This document shows, one piece after another, positions 43,222 to 52,355 of a stretch of 64,000 nt of DNA. The translations under genes and the position numbers were made by a program. Each line of letters begins with the position of its first letter. Within the stretch, counting starts at the first letter, position 1. The notes beneath the pieces were generated by a model. The model saw nothing but the letters and a program-made list of their open reading frames with translations. It had not been told where the DNA came from and searched no databases. Source of the DNA: Bdellovibrionales bacterium (lineage in GTDB: Bacteria; Bdellovibrionota; Bdellovibrionia; Bdellovibrionales; UBA1609); contig JADJNU010000001.1 of the NCBI GenBank assembly GCA_016714165.1, positions 1,984,001 to 2,048,000 of the forward strand. Direction: 5' to 3'.

Positions 43222-43938
43222 ATGGCGGTACATCCTGAAGGTCCCAATCCAGATTTTATTAAGAACCTTTTTAGCTCCATTTCTGAGGGCTACGATCGAG
43301 CCAATGATCTCATGACGTTCGGCGTGGCTCGAAAATGGAGAAAGACTCTGGTCCATCGGAGCAAAGCCAAATCTGGAGATCATGTTCTTGACTGTGCAAC
43401 GGGAACAGGCGACTTGGCAATTGCCTTTAAGGAAGTTGTGGGATCGCAAGGAGTCGTCATTGGGACCGATTTTTGCCTAAAAATGTTGGATAGGGCTTCA
43501 GAAAAGGTGAGGAGGCTCAATCTCGATATTGAATTCTCAGAAGGCGATGTCATGGACTTGAGCTTTCAAGATAATTCTTTCGACATTACAAGCATCGCGT
43601 TTGGCATTCGCAACGTTCAAGATCCGATAAAAGCCCTGGGCGAAATGGCGCGTGTGACTCGGTCTGGAGGACGAGTGATGATCCTTGAAACGGGAAATAA
43701 TCAAACACCCATAATCGGATTGATTGTTCGTATCTATTTTCAGTTCGCTGTTCCATTCATTGGTGGACTCGTCACAAAAAAACGCCAGGCTTATGAATAT
43801 CTAAATCATTCATCAAACCATTTTCCTAGTAATGAAAATTTCTTGCAACTCATGAAAGAGAGCAAAGCCTTTTCAAAAATTGATTGCCAAGCCCTGCTGG
43901 GAGGCGCTAGCTATCTTTACACGGGAGTCGTAGAATAA
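43222..43938 (+). CDS. menG: demethylmenaquinone methyltransferase
   Basis: 238 residues of the UbiE/MenG family: FSSISEGYDRANDLMTFG at the N-terminus, the SAM motif VLDCATGTGDLA, then ITSIAFGIRNVQDP and the C-terminal GGASYLYTGVV. It transfers the last methyl group to form menaquinone. The ATG is two bases after the DAHP synthase stop, so the two are co-transcribed. The common symbol ubiE also applies; since the window has no ubiquinone genes, MenG is preferred. Confidence 0.93.
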   Translation: MAVHPEGPNPDFIKNLFSSISEGYDRANDLMTFGVARKWRKTLVHRSKAKSGDHVLDCATGTGDLAIAFKEVVGSQGVVIGTDFCLKMLDRASEKVRRLNLDIEFSEGDVMDLSFQDNSFDITSIAFGIRNVQDPIKALGEMARVTRSGGRVMILETGNNQTPIIGLIVRIYFQFAVPFIGGLVTKKRQAYEYLNHSSNHFPSNENFLQLMKESKAFSKIDCQALLGGASYLYTGVVE

Positions 43939-43962
43939 ATTTCTTAGCAGATTTTTTCTTCG

Positions 43963-45504
43963 TTAAACCGATGATTTTCTTTTTTGTTCTATTTTTTGAT
44001 GTACAAAGTCCAGCACTCGACGAAATTCGGCACCGGTAAATGGTTTTTCGAGAGTTTCGTCAATGAGAGCAAGATCCTGACCCTCCGCTTCATTGAGTGA
44101 ATCCAAAAACCCCGAAATAACAATGACAAGAACCTCATTCATTATGCTTCGGATATGACGAATTAATTCCAATCCAGCCATCGTCGGCATTCGCAAATCA
44201 GTGAAGAGAACCGCAATATCTGGATGATTCATAATCTCCTCCAGAGCCTCACTTCCATTTCTAGCGAGAACAACCTCAAACCCTTCGGATTGAAGCCTTT
44301 GAAAGAGCACATCACGGACGAAAACTTCATCATCTACAACAAGAACCTTCACTTTCATCTTTTCATCAAATCGTGAGCTCGTCGGGATCTTGAATTCAAA
44401 ACATGTTCCCTGCTCATTTGAGTATTTCAGCTTCAACCCACCGTGATGAGCCTTCACGATTCCCATTGAAACTGAAAGACCCAGCCCAGGACCCTTCCCG
44501 ATGTCCTTCGTAGAAAAAAATGGGCTCATCACATTTTGTTGAAACTCAATTGGAATAGGTGGGCCGTTGTTATAAATAGAAACGACCGCAAAACCATCCT
44601 CCACCTTCTCCTCGACTCGCAGCTTCAAGCCCGATTTGATTTGAAATTTTTCATCTTCCATCGAATCAAAGGCATTGTTAACGATATTTAAGATCACTTG
44701 CTCCATCTGATTTTGATTAGCCTCAATCAGAACAGGACCAGGTAAGTTTGAATCAATTTCAACACCCAAGAATTTAGCTCGTGGTTCAAGTAAAAAAAGG
44801 CCGTCGCGAATGACTTGTGTCAAATCAACTTTTTTCAAGTCAGTTCCCGCCGGAAGTGCGGCCGATCTCATTTGACCAATAATCTGAGTCATTCGCTCAA
44901 TAGACCGATAGATGGGATAGAGAATGCCTTCTACGTCCTTGCTGGACAAAGGTCCCTTTGCAACTTTGAGTTCAAGAATCTCAGCCTGCCCTTGTATGAC
45001 CATCAACGGATTATTCATTTCGTGTGCCACAGACGACGCAATTCTTCCAAGATCCGCAAGTTTAGACATTTGATAAATGGATTTTAAATCTTCAGCCAAT
45101 CTCTGCTTTTCTGCCACGTCTTTTGACAAGTCAAAAAAAGACAATAGGAGCAGTTTCCTCCCCTCCATAATCAAGCCTGAGAATGAACATATCACTGGGA
45201 CAGAACGTCCACTTCTTCGGAGAACACGCAGATTGTATTCGGTAGGCATAAAGGCATCGAAATCGATCTTGTATAGATCTCCTACCGACTTGAGTGTAGC
45301 CACAGCTTCAGAATCAAACACTGAAACCCAATTCAATCCGACAAGAGTATCCATTGGCTTTCCAATGAGCTCTTCACTTCGAGGATTAGCATAAATAATA
45401 TTCAAACTTGAGAAATCAACCAATACAATAGGAAGGCTCAAACGCTCCCACCAGACGCGCGCCTGTGATAGAATTTTCAGGATTTCGGAGTCGGGCTTGA
45501 TCAC
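43963..45504 (-). CDS. hybrid sensor histidine kinase / response regulator
   Basis: 513 residues without membrane helices, so a cytosolic sensor. Order: PAS-like domain (about 20-130), HisKA with the phospho-acceptor His 161 in VAHEMNNPL, HATPase with NIVNNAFDSM, GPGLGLSVSMGIV and GTCFEFKIP, then a receiver starting KVLVVDDE with the phospho-acceptor Asp in FTDLRMP. The start is the GTG at 45504 with GAGGA six bases upstream. A receiver at the C-terminus without an output domain suggests phosphorelay to another protein. Convergent with menG; the ligand is unknown. Confidence 0.92.
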   Translation of the reverse strand: MIKPDSEILKILSQARVWWERLSLPIVLVDFSSLNIIYANPRSEELIGKPMDTLVGLNWVSVFDSEAVATLKSVGDLYKIDFDAFMPTEYNLRVLRRSGRSVPVICSFSGLIMEGRKLLLLSFFDLSKDVAEKQRLAEDLKSIYQMSKLADLGRIASSVAHEMNNPLMVIQGQAEILELKVAKGPLSSKDVEGILYPIYRSIERMTQIIGQMRSAALPAGTDLKKVDLTQVIRDGLFLLEPRAKFLGVEIDSNLPGPVLIEANQNQMEQVILNIVNNAFDSMEDEKFQIKSGLKLRVEEKVEDGFAVVSIYNNGPPIPIEFQQNVMSPFFSTKDIGKGPGLGLSVSMGIVKAHHGGLKLKYSNEQGTCFEFKIPTSSRFDEKMKVKVLVVDDEVFVRDVLFQRLQSEGFEVVLARNGSEALEEIMNHPDIAVLFTDLRMPTMAGLELIRHIRSIMNEVLVIVISGFLDSLNEAEGQDLALIDETLEKPFTGAEFRRVLDFVHQKIEQKRKSSV

Positions 45505-45769
45505 CAGTATTCCTCACTCGTCACTATTCAAATGTATTCGACCAGCTATCTTCCTTCTTTCGTTATCGGCAAATATCAAGTTTCCTCCAAACTGAATTGT
45601 TAACTTCAAGAAGGTGAAAAAAATCTCCATTTTAATGATCAAAATCTTTGCAACTTCAGCTCATTTCACCTCATGTGCAAAGGTCCAGTTCAGTGTAAAT
45701 CGCATTACTTTGATACGACCCAATGAAGATTCTAGGCCGCTTTGCCACCCTGGGATAAGCTGGTTCAGT

Positions 45770-46621
45770 TCATCTGAGTTTGGGGTCCAGGGCGTCCCGT
45801 AAACCGTCTCCCAAAATATTAAAACATAAAACAACGGCAAGAATACAAAGACCTGGGGCCGTTACCAACCACCAAGAGCTTTCAATAAAGGAACGTGAAT
45901 CAGCAAGCATCACGCCCCATTCTGGAGTTGGCGGCTGAGCCCCTAGCCCCAAAAAACCAAGAGCGGCCACATTGAGAATTCCATCGCTAAATCCAAGCGT
46001 GGCCTGAACAATTACGGGGGCCAAGCAATTGGGAAAAATATTTCGAAGAGCGATCCGGCCATGTCCCGCTCCAAAGCTAATGGTCGCATCTACGTACGGC
46101 TTAGCCTTTTCAGACAAAACGCTTGCTCGCACAATGCGAATAAAATTTGGTAAGGCAACGAGACTCACCGCAATCACCGCGTTCGTAAGATTCGATCCGA
46201 GCACAGCCACGACGACTATGGCCAACAGTATCGATGGGAGTGACATTAAAACGTCGACTCCCCTTAAAATGAGATTATCTATCCAACCTCCACAATACCC
46301 AGCAACTAAACCCAACAAACTCCCGATGGACAAAGTGACCACGACAACCATCAGACCAATACCAAGAGAAATTCGAGCCCCGAAAATAAGACGGCTCAAA
46401 ACATCTCGTCCGATGTCGTCCGTTCCCAAATAAAATTGATGACTGCCACCGGGCATCCAAAAAGGAGGGTTCATAAAAGCTCCCTCAAAAACCCGATTCG
46501 GACTATGGGGTGCTACGAACGGAGCAAATACGGCAATAAGAATCAAGGACAAAAGAAACAACAAGCTAACAAGTGCTCCTTTATTTTTCTTAAATGAACA
46601 CCAAAGATGTCTCCATTCCAT
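45770..46621 (-). CDS. dipeptide/oligopeptide ABC transporter permease (DppC-like)
   Basis: 283 residues. The ATG at 46621 overlaps the stop of the upstream permease (TAATG). An N-terminal OppC-type helix is followed by GTDDIGRDVLSRLIFGARIS, the DppC signature, and the binding-protein-dependent transport motif EKAKPYVDATISFGAG. WGVMLAD and the last helix complete the family pattern. With the next two genes it forms a peptide importer. No ATPase genes follow on this strand. Confidence 0.9.
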   Translation of the reverse strand: MEWRHLWCSFKKNKGALVSLLFLLSLILIAVFAPFVAPHSPNRVFEGAFMNPPFWMPGGSHQFYLGTDDIGRDVLSRLIFGARISLGIGLMVVVVTLSIGSLLGLVAGYCGGWIDNLILRGVDVLMSLPSILLAIVVVAVLGSNLTNAVIAVSLVALPNFIRIVRASVLSEKAKPYVDATISFGAGHGRIALRNIFPNCLAPVIVQATLGFSDGILNVAALGFLGLGAQPPTPEWGVMLADSRSFIESSWWLVTAPGLCILAVVLCFNILGDGLRDALDPKLR

Positions 46622-47640
46622 TAGCCTTTGCCCCTGGTGAGAGGATTCGCTATTTGACAAAGAACATCGGCTACCATATTGACCAAAATAATAACCACCC
46701 CGATCAGAAAAACTCCTCCCTGAATAACAGGATAATCGCGGGCATTGACGCTGGTAACGAGCCAACCTCCAATTCCAGGCCATGAAAAAATTGTCTCTGT
46801 TAAGATTGCCCCAGTTAGCACGGAGCCCACCATCAAACCCACGATTGTAATAATAGGAATAAGGGCATTGCGAAGGGCATGAACAACGACAATTCGAAAA
46901 AGACTCAGTCCTTTTGCTTTGGCTGTCCGAATATAATCCTCACGTAAAACCTCCAGCAAACATGATCTCGTCATGCGCGCAATGGCGGCCAGTGGAATTG
47001 TTCCCAAAGCCAATCCTGGCAGAACAAGATGGGCCACGGCATCTCTGAATGCAGCTCCACCTCGTCCACCTTGAAGCCATGTATCAATGAGCATAAAACC
47101 AGTCACGGGATCAACATCAAATGAGGAACTCATTCTTCCCGAAACAGGCGTCCACCCCAAAGTCACAGAGAAAACCAAAATCAAAATCAGTCCCCACCAA
47201 AAAATTGGCATTGAATACCCAACCAAAGCTGATCCCATTAAGAGATAATCCATCGGAGAATTACGTTTGAGGGCAGCCAATAGACCCAACGGAATCCCCA
47301 ATAAAACCGACCAAAGAATCCCAATCAAGCCCAATTCAACGGTTGCCGGAAAACGGTCGAAAAACTCCTCCAAAACAGGCTGATGGGAGGAAATGGAGAC
47401 ACCCAGATCTCCGCAAATCGCATTTGAAAAAAATTGCAAGTATTGTTGGAGAAACGATCGATCAAGCCCCATGCTTTTGCGCATTTCCTCATAGACCTGA
47501 GGAGATGATCCTCTCTCGCCCAGCAGCAACATCACTGGATCACCAGGAACCATGCGAATCAGCAAAAAAGCAACAATTGAAATACCAATCAAAGTTGGAA
47601 TTGAAATCAAAAGACGGCGCAATATAAAGCGAATGATCAC
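46621..47640 (-). CDS. dipeptide/oligopeptide ABC transporter permease (DppB-like)
   Basis: 339 residues with six expected membrane helices. Signatures are the N-terminal FILRRLLISIPTLIGIS, VPGDPV, then the EAA-like loop LREDYIRTAKAKGLSLFRI and ETIFSWPGIGGW. It pairs with the DppC-like protein as the channel of a peptide-type importer. The gap to the binding-protein gene is 66 bases. Confidence 0.92.
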   Translation of the reverse strand: MIIRFILRRLLISIPTLIGISIVAFLLIRMVPGDPVMLLLGERGSSPQVYEEMRKSMGLDRSFLQQYLQFFSNAICGDLGVSISSHQPVLEEFFDRFPATVELGLIGILWSVLLGIPLGLLAALKRNSPMDYLLMGSALVGYSMPIFWWGLILILVFSVTLGWTPVSGRMSSSFDVDPVTGFMLIDTWLQGGRGGAAFRDAVAHLVLPGLALGTIPLAAIARMTRSCLLEVLREDYIRTAKAKGLSLFRIVVVHALRNALIPIITIVGLMVGSVLTGAILTETIFSWPGIGGWLVTSVNARDYPVIQGGVFLIGVVIILVNMVADVLCQIANPLTRGKG

Positions 47641-47706
47641 AATAGTTTCTCTTGCCAGTTTGGCGTCAAAAAATGCTCATACGAATCTGCTCGCGAGGCA
47701 GATTGG

Positions 47707-49368
47707 CTATTTTAAATCGACCTCAAAAAATGATTCCGTACCAAACGGATTTAGCCTGTAACCCTGAACTCGATCTGTCATCGCCCTAAATACCGTGGAG
47801 TGGGCAATTGTCACCCAAGGCGCCTCTCTTTTAAAGATTTGTTGTGCCTCCCGATAGAACCTTGTTCTCTTCGTGAAATCAGTTGTCAGCCTTGCCTTTT
47901 CTATGAGCTGAGCAAACTCCTTGTTGCACCATCGGGCGACGTTGCTACCCGCTTCAACCGCCGCACACCCCAGCAGAATGCCAAAGAAATTATCAGGATC
48001 ACCATTGTCTCCGGTCCAGCCCAACTGAATCATTTGGTGTTCACCTTTTCTCGCCTTGGCTAAATAGGTTGGCCAATCGTAGCTGACTAATTTCACCTTG
48101 ATCCCAATTTTAGCAAGATCAGCTTGAATGAGTTCCCCCATTTTTTTCCCATTAGGTAAATAAGGGCGCGACACGGGCAAAGTCCACAGCTCAACTTCAA
48201 AACCATTTGCCAAACCAGCCTTTTTAAGCAGCGTTCGCGCAGCGGCCAAATCATAGCCATAATCATTGACCTCTCCATTGTACGACCACATCGCAGGAGG
48301 AATTGGATTCACCGCAATCTTGGCATTCCCAAGATAGATGGCTTCGATATACGAACTTCGATTGAGTGCATGATGAACAGCTCGACGAACAAGTACATTA
48401 TCAAAAGGTTTCTTTTCCACATTCATCGCCAGATATCCCACATTTAATCCAGGCTGCTGCACGACTTTAATTTTTGGATTCAACCCCATCGCCTTTAGAT
48501 CTGTGGGTGATGGCTCGGCAATCAACTGACACTCACCCGTTTTTAGTTTTTGATATCTTACGCTCGGATCTTTGGTAATTGAAAAAACAACCTTGTCCAG
48601 TTTTGAACGGCCGAGAAAATACCCAGGGTGGGCCTCATATCTGATCAGAGTGTCTTTCACGTAACGCCTGAAAACAAAAGGTCCCGTGCCGACAGGCTCA
48701 TTGTCAAGCTTTTCGGGAGTACCCTCTCTTAACAACTGAGTCCCATATTCAGCAGAGATGATAGAAGCAAAATCCATTCCGAGATCAGACAGAAATGGCG
48801 CTTCCGGATGGTGGAGTTTAAACTTCACCGTGTACTCGTCGACTTTGATGATATCTTTTATGATTTTGTCCATTTCCATCGAAGTGAAGTATTCATAATT
48901 ACCCCCACCGACCTTGTTGAAAGGATGATTTTTGTCCCGCATGCGATTGAATGACCAAATGACATCATCCGCATTGAACTTTCTTTTCGGAGTGAACGTA
49001 TCTGTTTTTTGAAAACTCACGCCTTGCCTGAGTTTAAAGATGAATTCCAAACCATCTTTCGAAACGACCCAAGATTCGGCGAGAGAAGGGACGACTTTGG
49101 TGCCACCACTTTCGAAATCGACGAGGCGATTGTAGATCATGCGAGAACTCGCGTTGAAGGTTGGACCATCAGCCGCCAATTGAGGATTGAAGGTGCTTGG
49201 GCTACCTTCCGAACAGTAAACAAATACTTTCTCCTGAGCAAAGGCTGCTGTTGGACCCACCGTCGATAGCCCAAATGCCAACAAAACCCAAAGGCAAAAC
49301 TCCGATCCAAATTGAAAAAACAGATTCGTTCGAGTAACAGCCAAACAATTTTCGATATAACGAAGCAT
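47707..49368 (-). CDS. peptide ABC transporter substrate-binding protein (DppA-like)
   Basis: 553 residues from the ATG at 49368, which has GGGGGA eight bases upstream. A signal peptide ends near TAAFAQE. The mature start KVFVYCSEGSPSTFNPQL and the central ALNRSSYIEAIYLGNA block fit SBP family 5, with DppA rather than OppA resemblance (NAKIAVNPIPPAMW). It binds dipeptides or a related solute such as haem in the periplasm. It is the first gene of the dppABC-type group. Confidence 0.92.
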   Translation of the reverse strand: MLRYIENCLAVTRTNLFFQFGSEFCLWVLLAFGLSTVGPTAAFAQEKVFVYCSEGSPSTFNPQLAADGPTFNASSRMIYNRLVDFESGGTKVVPSLAESWVVSKDGLEFIFKLRQGVSFQKTDTFTPKRKFNADDVIWSFNRMRDKNHPFNKVGGGNYEYFTSMEMDKIIKDIIKVDEYTVKFKLHHPEAPFLSDLGMDFASIISAEYGTQLLREGTPEKLDNEPVGTGPFVFRRYVKDTLIRYEAHPGYFLGRSKLDKVVFSITKDPSVRYQKLKTGECQLIAEPSPTDLKAMGLNPKIKVVQQPGLNVGYLAMNVEKKPFDNVLVRRAVHHALNRSSYIEAIYLGNAKIAVNPIPPAMWSYNGEVNDYGYDLAAARTLLKKAGLANGFEVELWTLPVSRPYLPNGKKMGELIQADLAKIGIKVKLVSYDWPTYLAKARKGEHQMIQLGWTGDNGDPDNFFGILLGCAAVEAGSNVARWCNKEFAQLIEKARLTTDFTKRTRFYREAQQIFKREAPWVTIAHSTVFRAMTDRVQGYRLNPFGTESFFEVDLK

Positions 49369-49457
49369 TCTCGGATTCCCCCAAAAAGCGAATTCAATTG
49401 AGACCAAGATTTTGGATCATCCCACAACATCTTAGAAGGTGCTAGATCCTATCATTA

Positions 49458-50162
49458 TCACGGAAGCGACCAGTCAATCGGATCCTGCTTCGTTTTCACC
49501 AAATAGTCATTTATTTTTGAAAAAGGACGACTGCCAAAAAATCCTCGGTATGCAGAAAGAGGAGACGGATGGGGAGCCTCTAAAACCAAATGCCGCCGCC
49601 GATCAATAATTGAACCTTTTTTTTGCGCATATCCTCCCCAGAGCAAGAATGCTAAATTCTCTCGGTGGCTATTTAATGCTCGAACAGCCTCATCTGTAAA
49701 CTGTTCCCACCCCTTGCCTTGATGACTTCCTGCCTTTCCAGCCTCAACAGTGAGAGTTGCATTTAACAGTAAAACCCCCTGATCAGCCCAAGGCTGTAAA
49801 TTGCCGTCTCTAGGCATTTTACAGCCAACATCGCTGCATAATTCCTCGTAGATATTGCGCAATGAAGGAGGAAGGTCTAGGCCTGACCTCACGCTAAAAC
49901 AAAGGCCATGCGCCTGTCCTGGTCCATGATAAGGATCCTGGCCCAATATCACCACTCTGACACGTTCAAATGGAGTCAGATTAAATGCTGCAAAATACTC
50001 AGGACCAGGCGGTAATACCCGCTTCCCTTGTCTCAGTTCTTTACGCAAAAAAACTCGAAGACTCTCCATGTATCCTTTTTCAAACTCAGCCCCAAGAACA
50101 GCTTTCCACCCAGGTTCAAGTTTGATCTCAGATTTTGCTTCTGAAGTAGACTCCAAGGCCAT
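49458..50162 (-). CDS. ung: uracil-DNA glycosylase, family 1
   Basis: About 234 residues. VVILGQDPYHGPGQAHGLCF holds the catalytic Asp (GQDPYHG), LLLNATLTV is the uracil pocket, LLWGGYAQKKG follows, and HPSPLSAYRGFFG provides the DNA-intercalating loop. It excises uracil from DNA. The likely start is the ATG at 50162; an upstream frame reaching 50270 would give an unneeded leader. The first 20 residues are an acidic extension. Divergent from the hibernation-like gene. Confidence 0.94.
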   Translation of the reverse strand: MALESTSEAKSEIKLEPGWKAVLGAEFEKGYMESLRVFLRKELRQGKRVLPPGPEYFAAFNLTPFERVRVVILGQDPYHGPGQAHGLCFSVRSGLDLPPSLRNIYEELCSDVGCKMPRDGNLQPWADQGVLLLNATLTVEAGKAGSHQGKGWEQFTDEAVRALNSHRENLAFLLWGGYAQKKGSIIDRRRHLVLEAPHPSPLSAYRGFFGSRPFSKINDYLVKTKQDPIDWSLP

Positions 50163-50349
50163 ACCACACCCCAATAAATAATTTTGATCAAATCCGATGT
50201 GACCCATGGGTACCCAATCACTCGCCTGATGCCAAGCTCCAAATGAGATTGAAATTGACCTGCCCCCCAAGCAACCACTGGCATGTTGCCCATGTTCTTT
50301 GGATAAAAACTTGACAGCTCTGGCAGGATATTCAAATTGGGGTAGGAGT

Positions 50350-50727
50350 ATGAGGAACGTGAAGAATCAAGAATCAAAAATAAAGCAATACGAGCCGAGC
50401 CCGGAAGTGAAGGCCTTTATTTTTCAGCAGATCCAGAGTCTGGAGCCAATGCTCGGTGAGGTTGGCTCGATGGGTGTGTTCGTGGAAAGAGTTGAGAAAC
50501 CTCAGAAATCTGGAACTAGGGCTGAGGCCTATGCGATTCGTCTGGTCGTAGCGCCTGGGGGGGCTCGTATAGAGGCGCGTGGCGAGAGCGATAACATTTA
50601 TGACGCTTGCATTAAGGCCAAAGACCTCATGGTACAGAGGCTGTCTCCTTTTGTTGATGCGGCCCGACAGTCAGCTGAACGGGATAGTTTGATTCGTTTT
50701 TATTCTGGGGGCGGCCGGTTTCAGTAG
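50350..50727 (+). CDS. ribosome hibernation factor-like small protein (uncertain)
   Basis: About 125 residues. The segment EAYAIRLVVAPGGARIEARG followed by DNIYDACIKAKDLMVQRL has the strand-strand-helix pattern of HPF/RaiA proteins (shown here in shortened form: RIEARGESDNIYDACIKA). HPF binds the 30S decoding site under stress. I choose the ATG at 50350, with GGGGTAGGAG upstream; a GTG at 50359 and an ATG at 50299 are alternatives. The match is by eye and moderate. Confidence 0.55.
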   Translation: MRNVKNQESKIKQYEPSPEVKAFIFQQIQSLEPMLGEVGSMGVFVERVEKPQKSGTRAEAYAIRLVVAPGGARIEARGESDNIYDACIKAKDLMVQRLSPFVDAARQSAERDSLIRFYSGGGRFQ

Positions 50728-50812
50728 TTGTGTTGGGGCTGGTGGTGTTTTTGAGCCTCTGGTCTTATGCCGCTGTTTTTGTTTCGCTTAGACTTATTTC
50801 TTGAGCGGACGT

Positions 50813-52078
50813 TTATAAGCCGTAAAGGATAATGTCTTTTTCTTTAAAATCTATCAGGGGATTCGCCACAGAATTTCCCCATATTCCGCTGAGTACTTCT
50901 AACGGCTGCCAGCCCGCACTGGGAGAATGAGTGCTCGAATAGTTCAACTTTTGGGTGGAATCCCAAACAAAGGCGAGAATATCGGAGGCAGAGTAACGAA
51001 ATGCATACGTTGGTTCAGGATGTGGATTATAATTGATCTCGAATCGAGGCCAGAGATGAGAAAATGTCCAGCAGCGGATAGAGCCATTTGATAGCTTTAC
51101 TTCCAGTTGTAATACCGCGCGGCTATCGACTATCTCATGGAATGGGCTTTCGCATTCTTCGCGCAGTGCCCTAAGAATGCGGGAGTGAAACTCAACTTCA
51201 ATGAGACGCTCGACCAAACGTTTTTCCTGTTCTGGCGTGTAGGAATATCTTTTACGGATATCTAATGGATTCCTTTCTGCTACCTTTTGTGGAGTGCTTG
51301 AAATTTTTTGGACAGATACACCACTCCTCGCAACGAAATTAGGGGGATGCAAATGTTCTTTTGTCGGTAGACTTTCATTCAGATACGATTCCGATTTTTC
51401 CTTTATTTGATAGATTTGAAGGCGGGAATCGAGATTTTTAAAATCGGAGATGACAAGCTGAATTTCTGTCGTTTCGCCGCTCAAGAAAATACTGTCAGTC
51501 CTTGCCCCCAAAACAGATTGAATCCATGAATTATAGGCCTCTTTGTCTCTCCGTATTGATTCGTCCGCAAGCTTTGTGTAAACGGCCGAAAACGGAAAAG
51601 AATTAAATACCCTTGCAAGGCGGGATACCTCTGGGTGCGAAGGACGAGGCCACTGAAACCAAATATGGGTATTGTCTGCCGCCATCGTCCAATTGACCGA
51701 GTCTCCCCCAATTTCTGCCGGAACCCCCATAAATTGAATATCATGAATGCGCAGAAACTGAAATGGACTCAGACAGTGAACCTTGTCCGCTCGGCGGCCG
51801 CAAAGAAAAAGTGAGCTCTCATACACCCCCTGTCCCAACACCAATATTTTTACTCCCGGCAGTTGGTTTAGGATAAAGTTCAAGAGGTCGCTGGGCTCCC
51901 CGTCCCCCCCTTGATCATCAGGCCTCTCACGAAAAATGAGAACGTCGGGAAGCAAACCTTTGCTTATAGATCCTCTTAAGTCCGATAGGCATGCTTTCTC
52001 TGAACCAAAAAGGCTTAGAATCGATCTTCCATTTGTCTTAATGGACAGATTATCTTCTCTCAATTTTGTAACAATCAT
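50813..52078 (-). CDS. protein of unknown function divergent from lexA
   Basis: 421 residues, soluble, with no signal peptide. The first part has a Rossmann-like alternation (PDVLIFRERP, VKILVLGQGVYE) that faintly recalls a receiver domain. A basic central linker (NPLDIRKRYSYTPEQEKRL) is followed by a beta-rich C-terminal part with several Trp. I do not recognise a family. GAGGA seven bases before the ATG supports the start. It shares the upstream region with lexA and so may be under the same control. Confidence 0.65.
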   Translation of the reverse strand: MIVTKLREDNLSIKTNGRSILSLFGSEKACLSDLRGSISKGLLPDVLIFRERPDDQGGDGEPSDLLNFILNQLPGVKILVLGQGVYESSLFLCGRRADKVHCLSPFQFLRIHDIQFMGVPAEIGGDSVNWTMAADNTHIWFQWPRPSHPEVSRLARVFNSFPFSAVYTKLADESIRRDKEAYNSWIQSVLGARTDSIFLSGETTEIQLVISDFKNLDSRLQIYQIKEKSESYLNESLPTKEHLHPPNFVARSGVSVQKISSTPQKVAERNPLDIRKRYSYTPEQEKRLVERLIEVEFHSRILRALREECESPFHEIVDSRAVLQLEVKLSNGSIRCWTFSHLWPRFEINYNPHPEPTYAFRYSASDILAFVWDSTQKLNYSSTHSPSAGWQPLEVLSGIWGNSVANPLIDFKEKDIILYGL

Positions 52079-52284
52079 CGCAATTTCCTCACCAAAATTT
52101 TGCCTCAGTCATGGAGTGGTATTTGGGGTTCACTGCTTTCGAACTGCTGATCGGAGCAATTATAGTTAGAAGGTATAAATGAGAACAACCTCAGGATTCC
52201 TCATATATCTCCGTTTAGGACCACATTCTGCTATGCATTATTTTGAGCCTCTGAAGATTATAGCGCTGTGCTCTAAAACTCAAA

Positions 52285-52343
52285 ACTTACATATTCTATT
52301 TATTGACTTACACATTACTTATAGATAACTTACATACTTTGTG
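52285..52343 (+). promoter_or_regulatory. three phased direct repeats upstream of lexA
   Basis: ACTTACATATT (52285), ACTTACACATT (52306) and ACTTACATACT (52328) recur every 21-22 bases, two helical turns apart, and end about ten bases before the lexA ribosome-binding site. A TTGACT that could serve as a -35 box overlaps the second copy. They are likely repressor or activator sites for lexA and perhaps for the cassette. TTAC also occurs as half of the palindrome I recall for Bdellovibrio LexA (TTAC-N3-GTAA), but no such palindrome is present here. Confidence 0.6.
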
Positions 52344-52355
52344 GAGGAATGGCTC

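Noticed and set aside
45614..45802. 62-codon frame with a lipoprotein-like start (MKKISILMIKI and FTSC)
   Set aside because: It runs into the 3' end of the DppC-like gene, the ribosome-binding site abuts the start codon and the part after the Cys has no pattern. It may be a remnant, but support is too thin.
52285..52343. CRISPR-like reading of the repeats before lexA
   Set aside because: Units are only 11 bases, with 10-11-base gaps and no cas genes.
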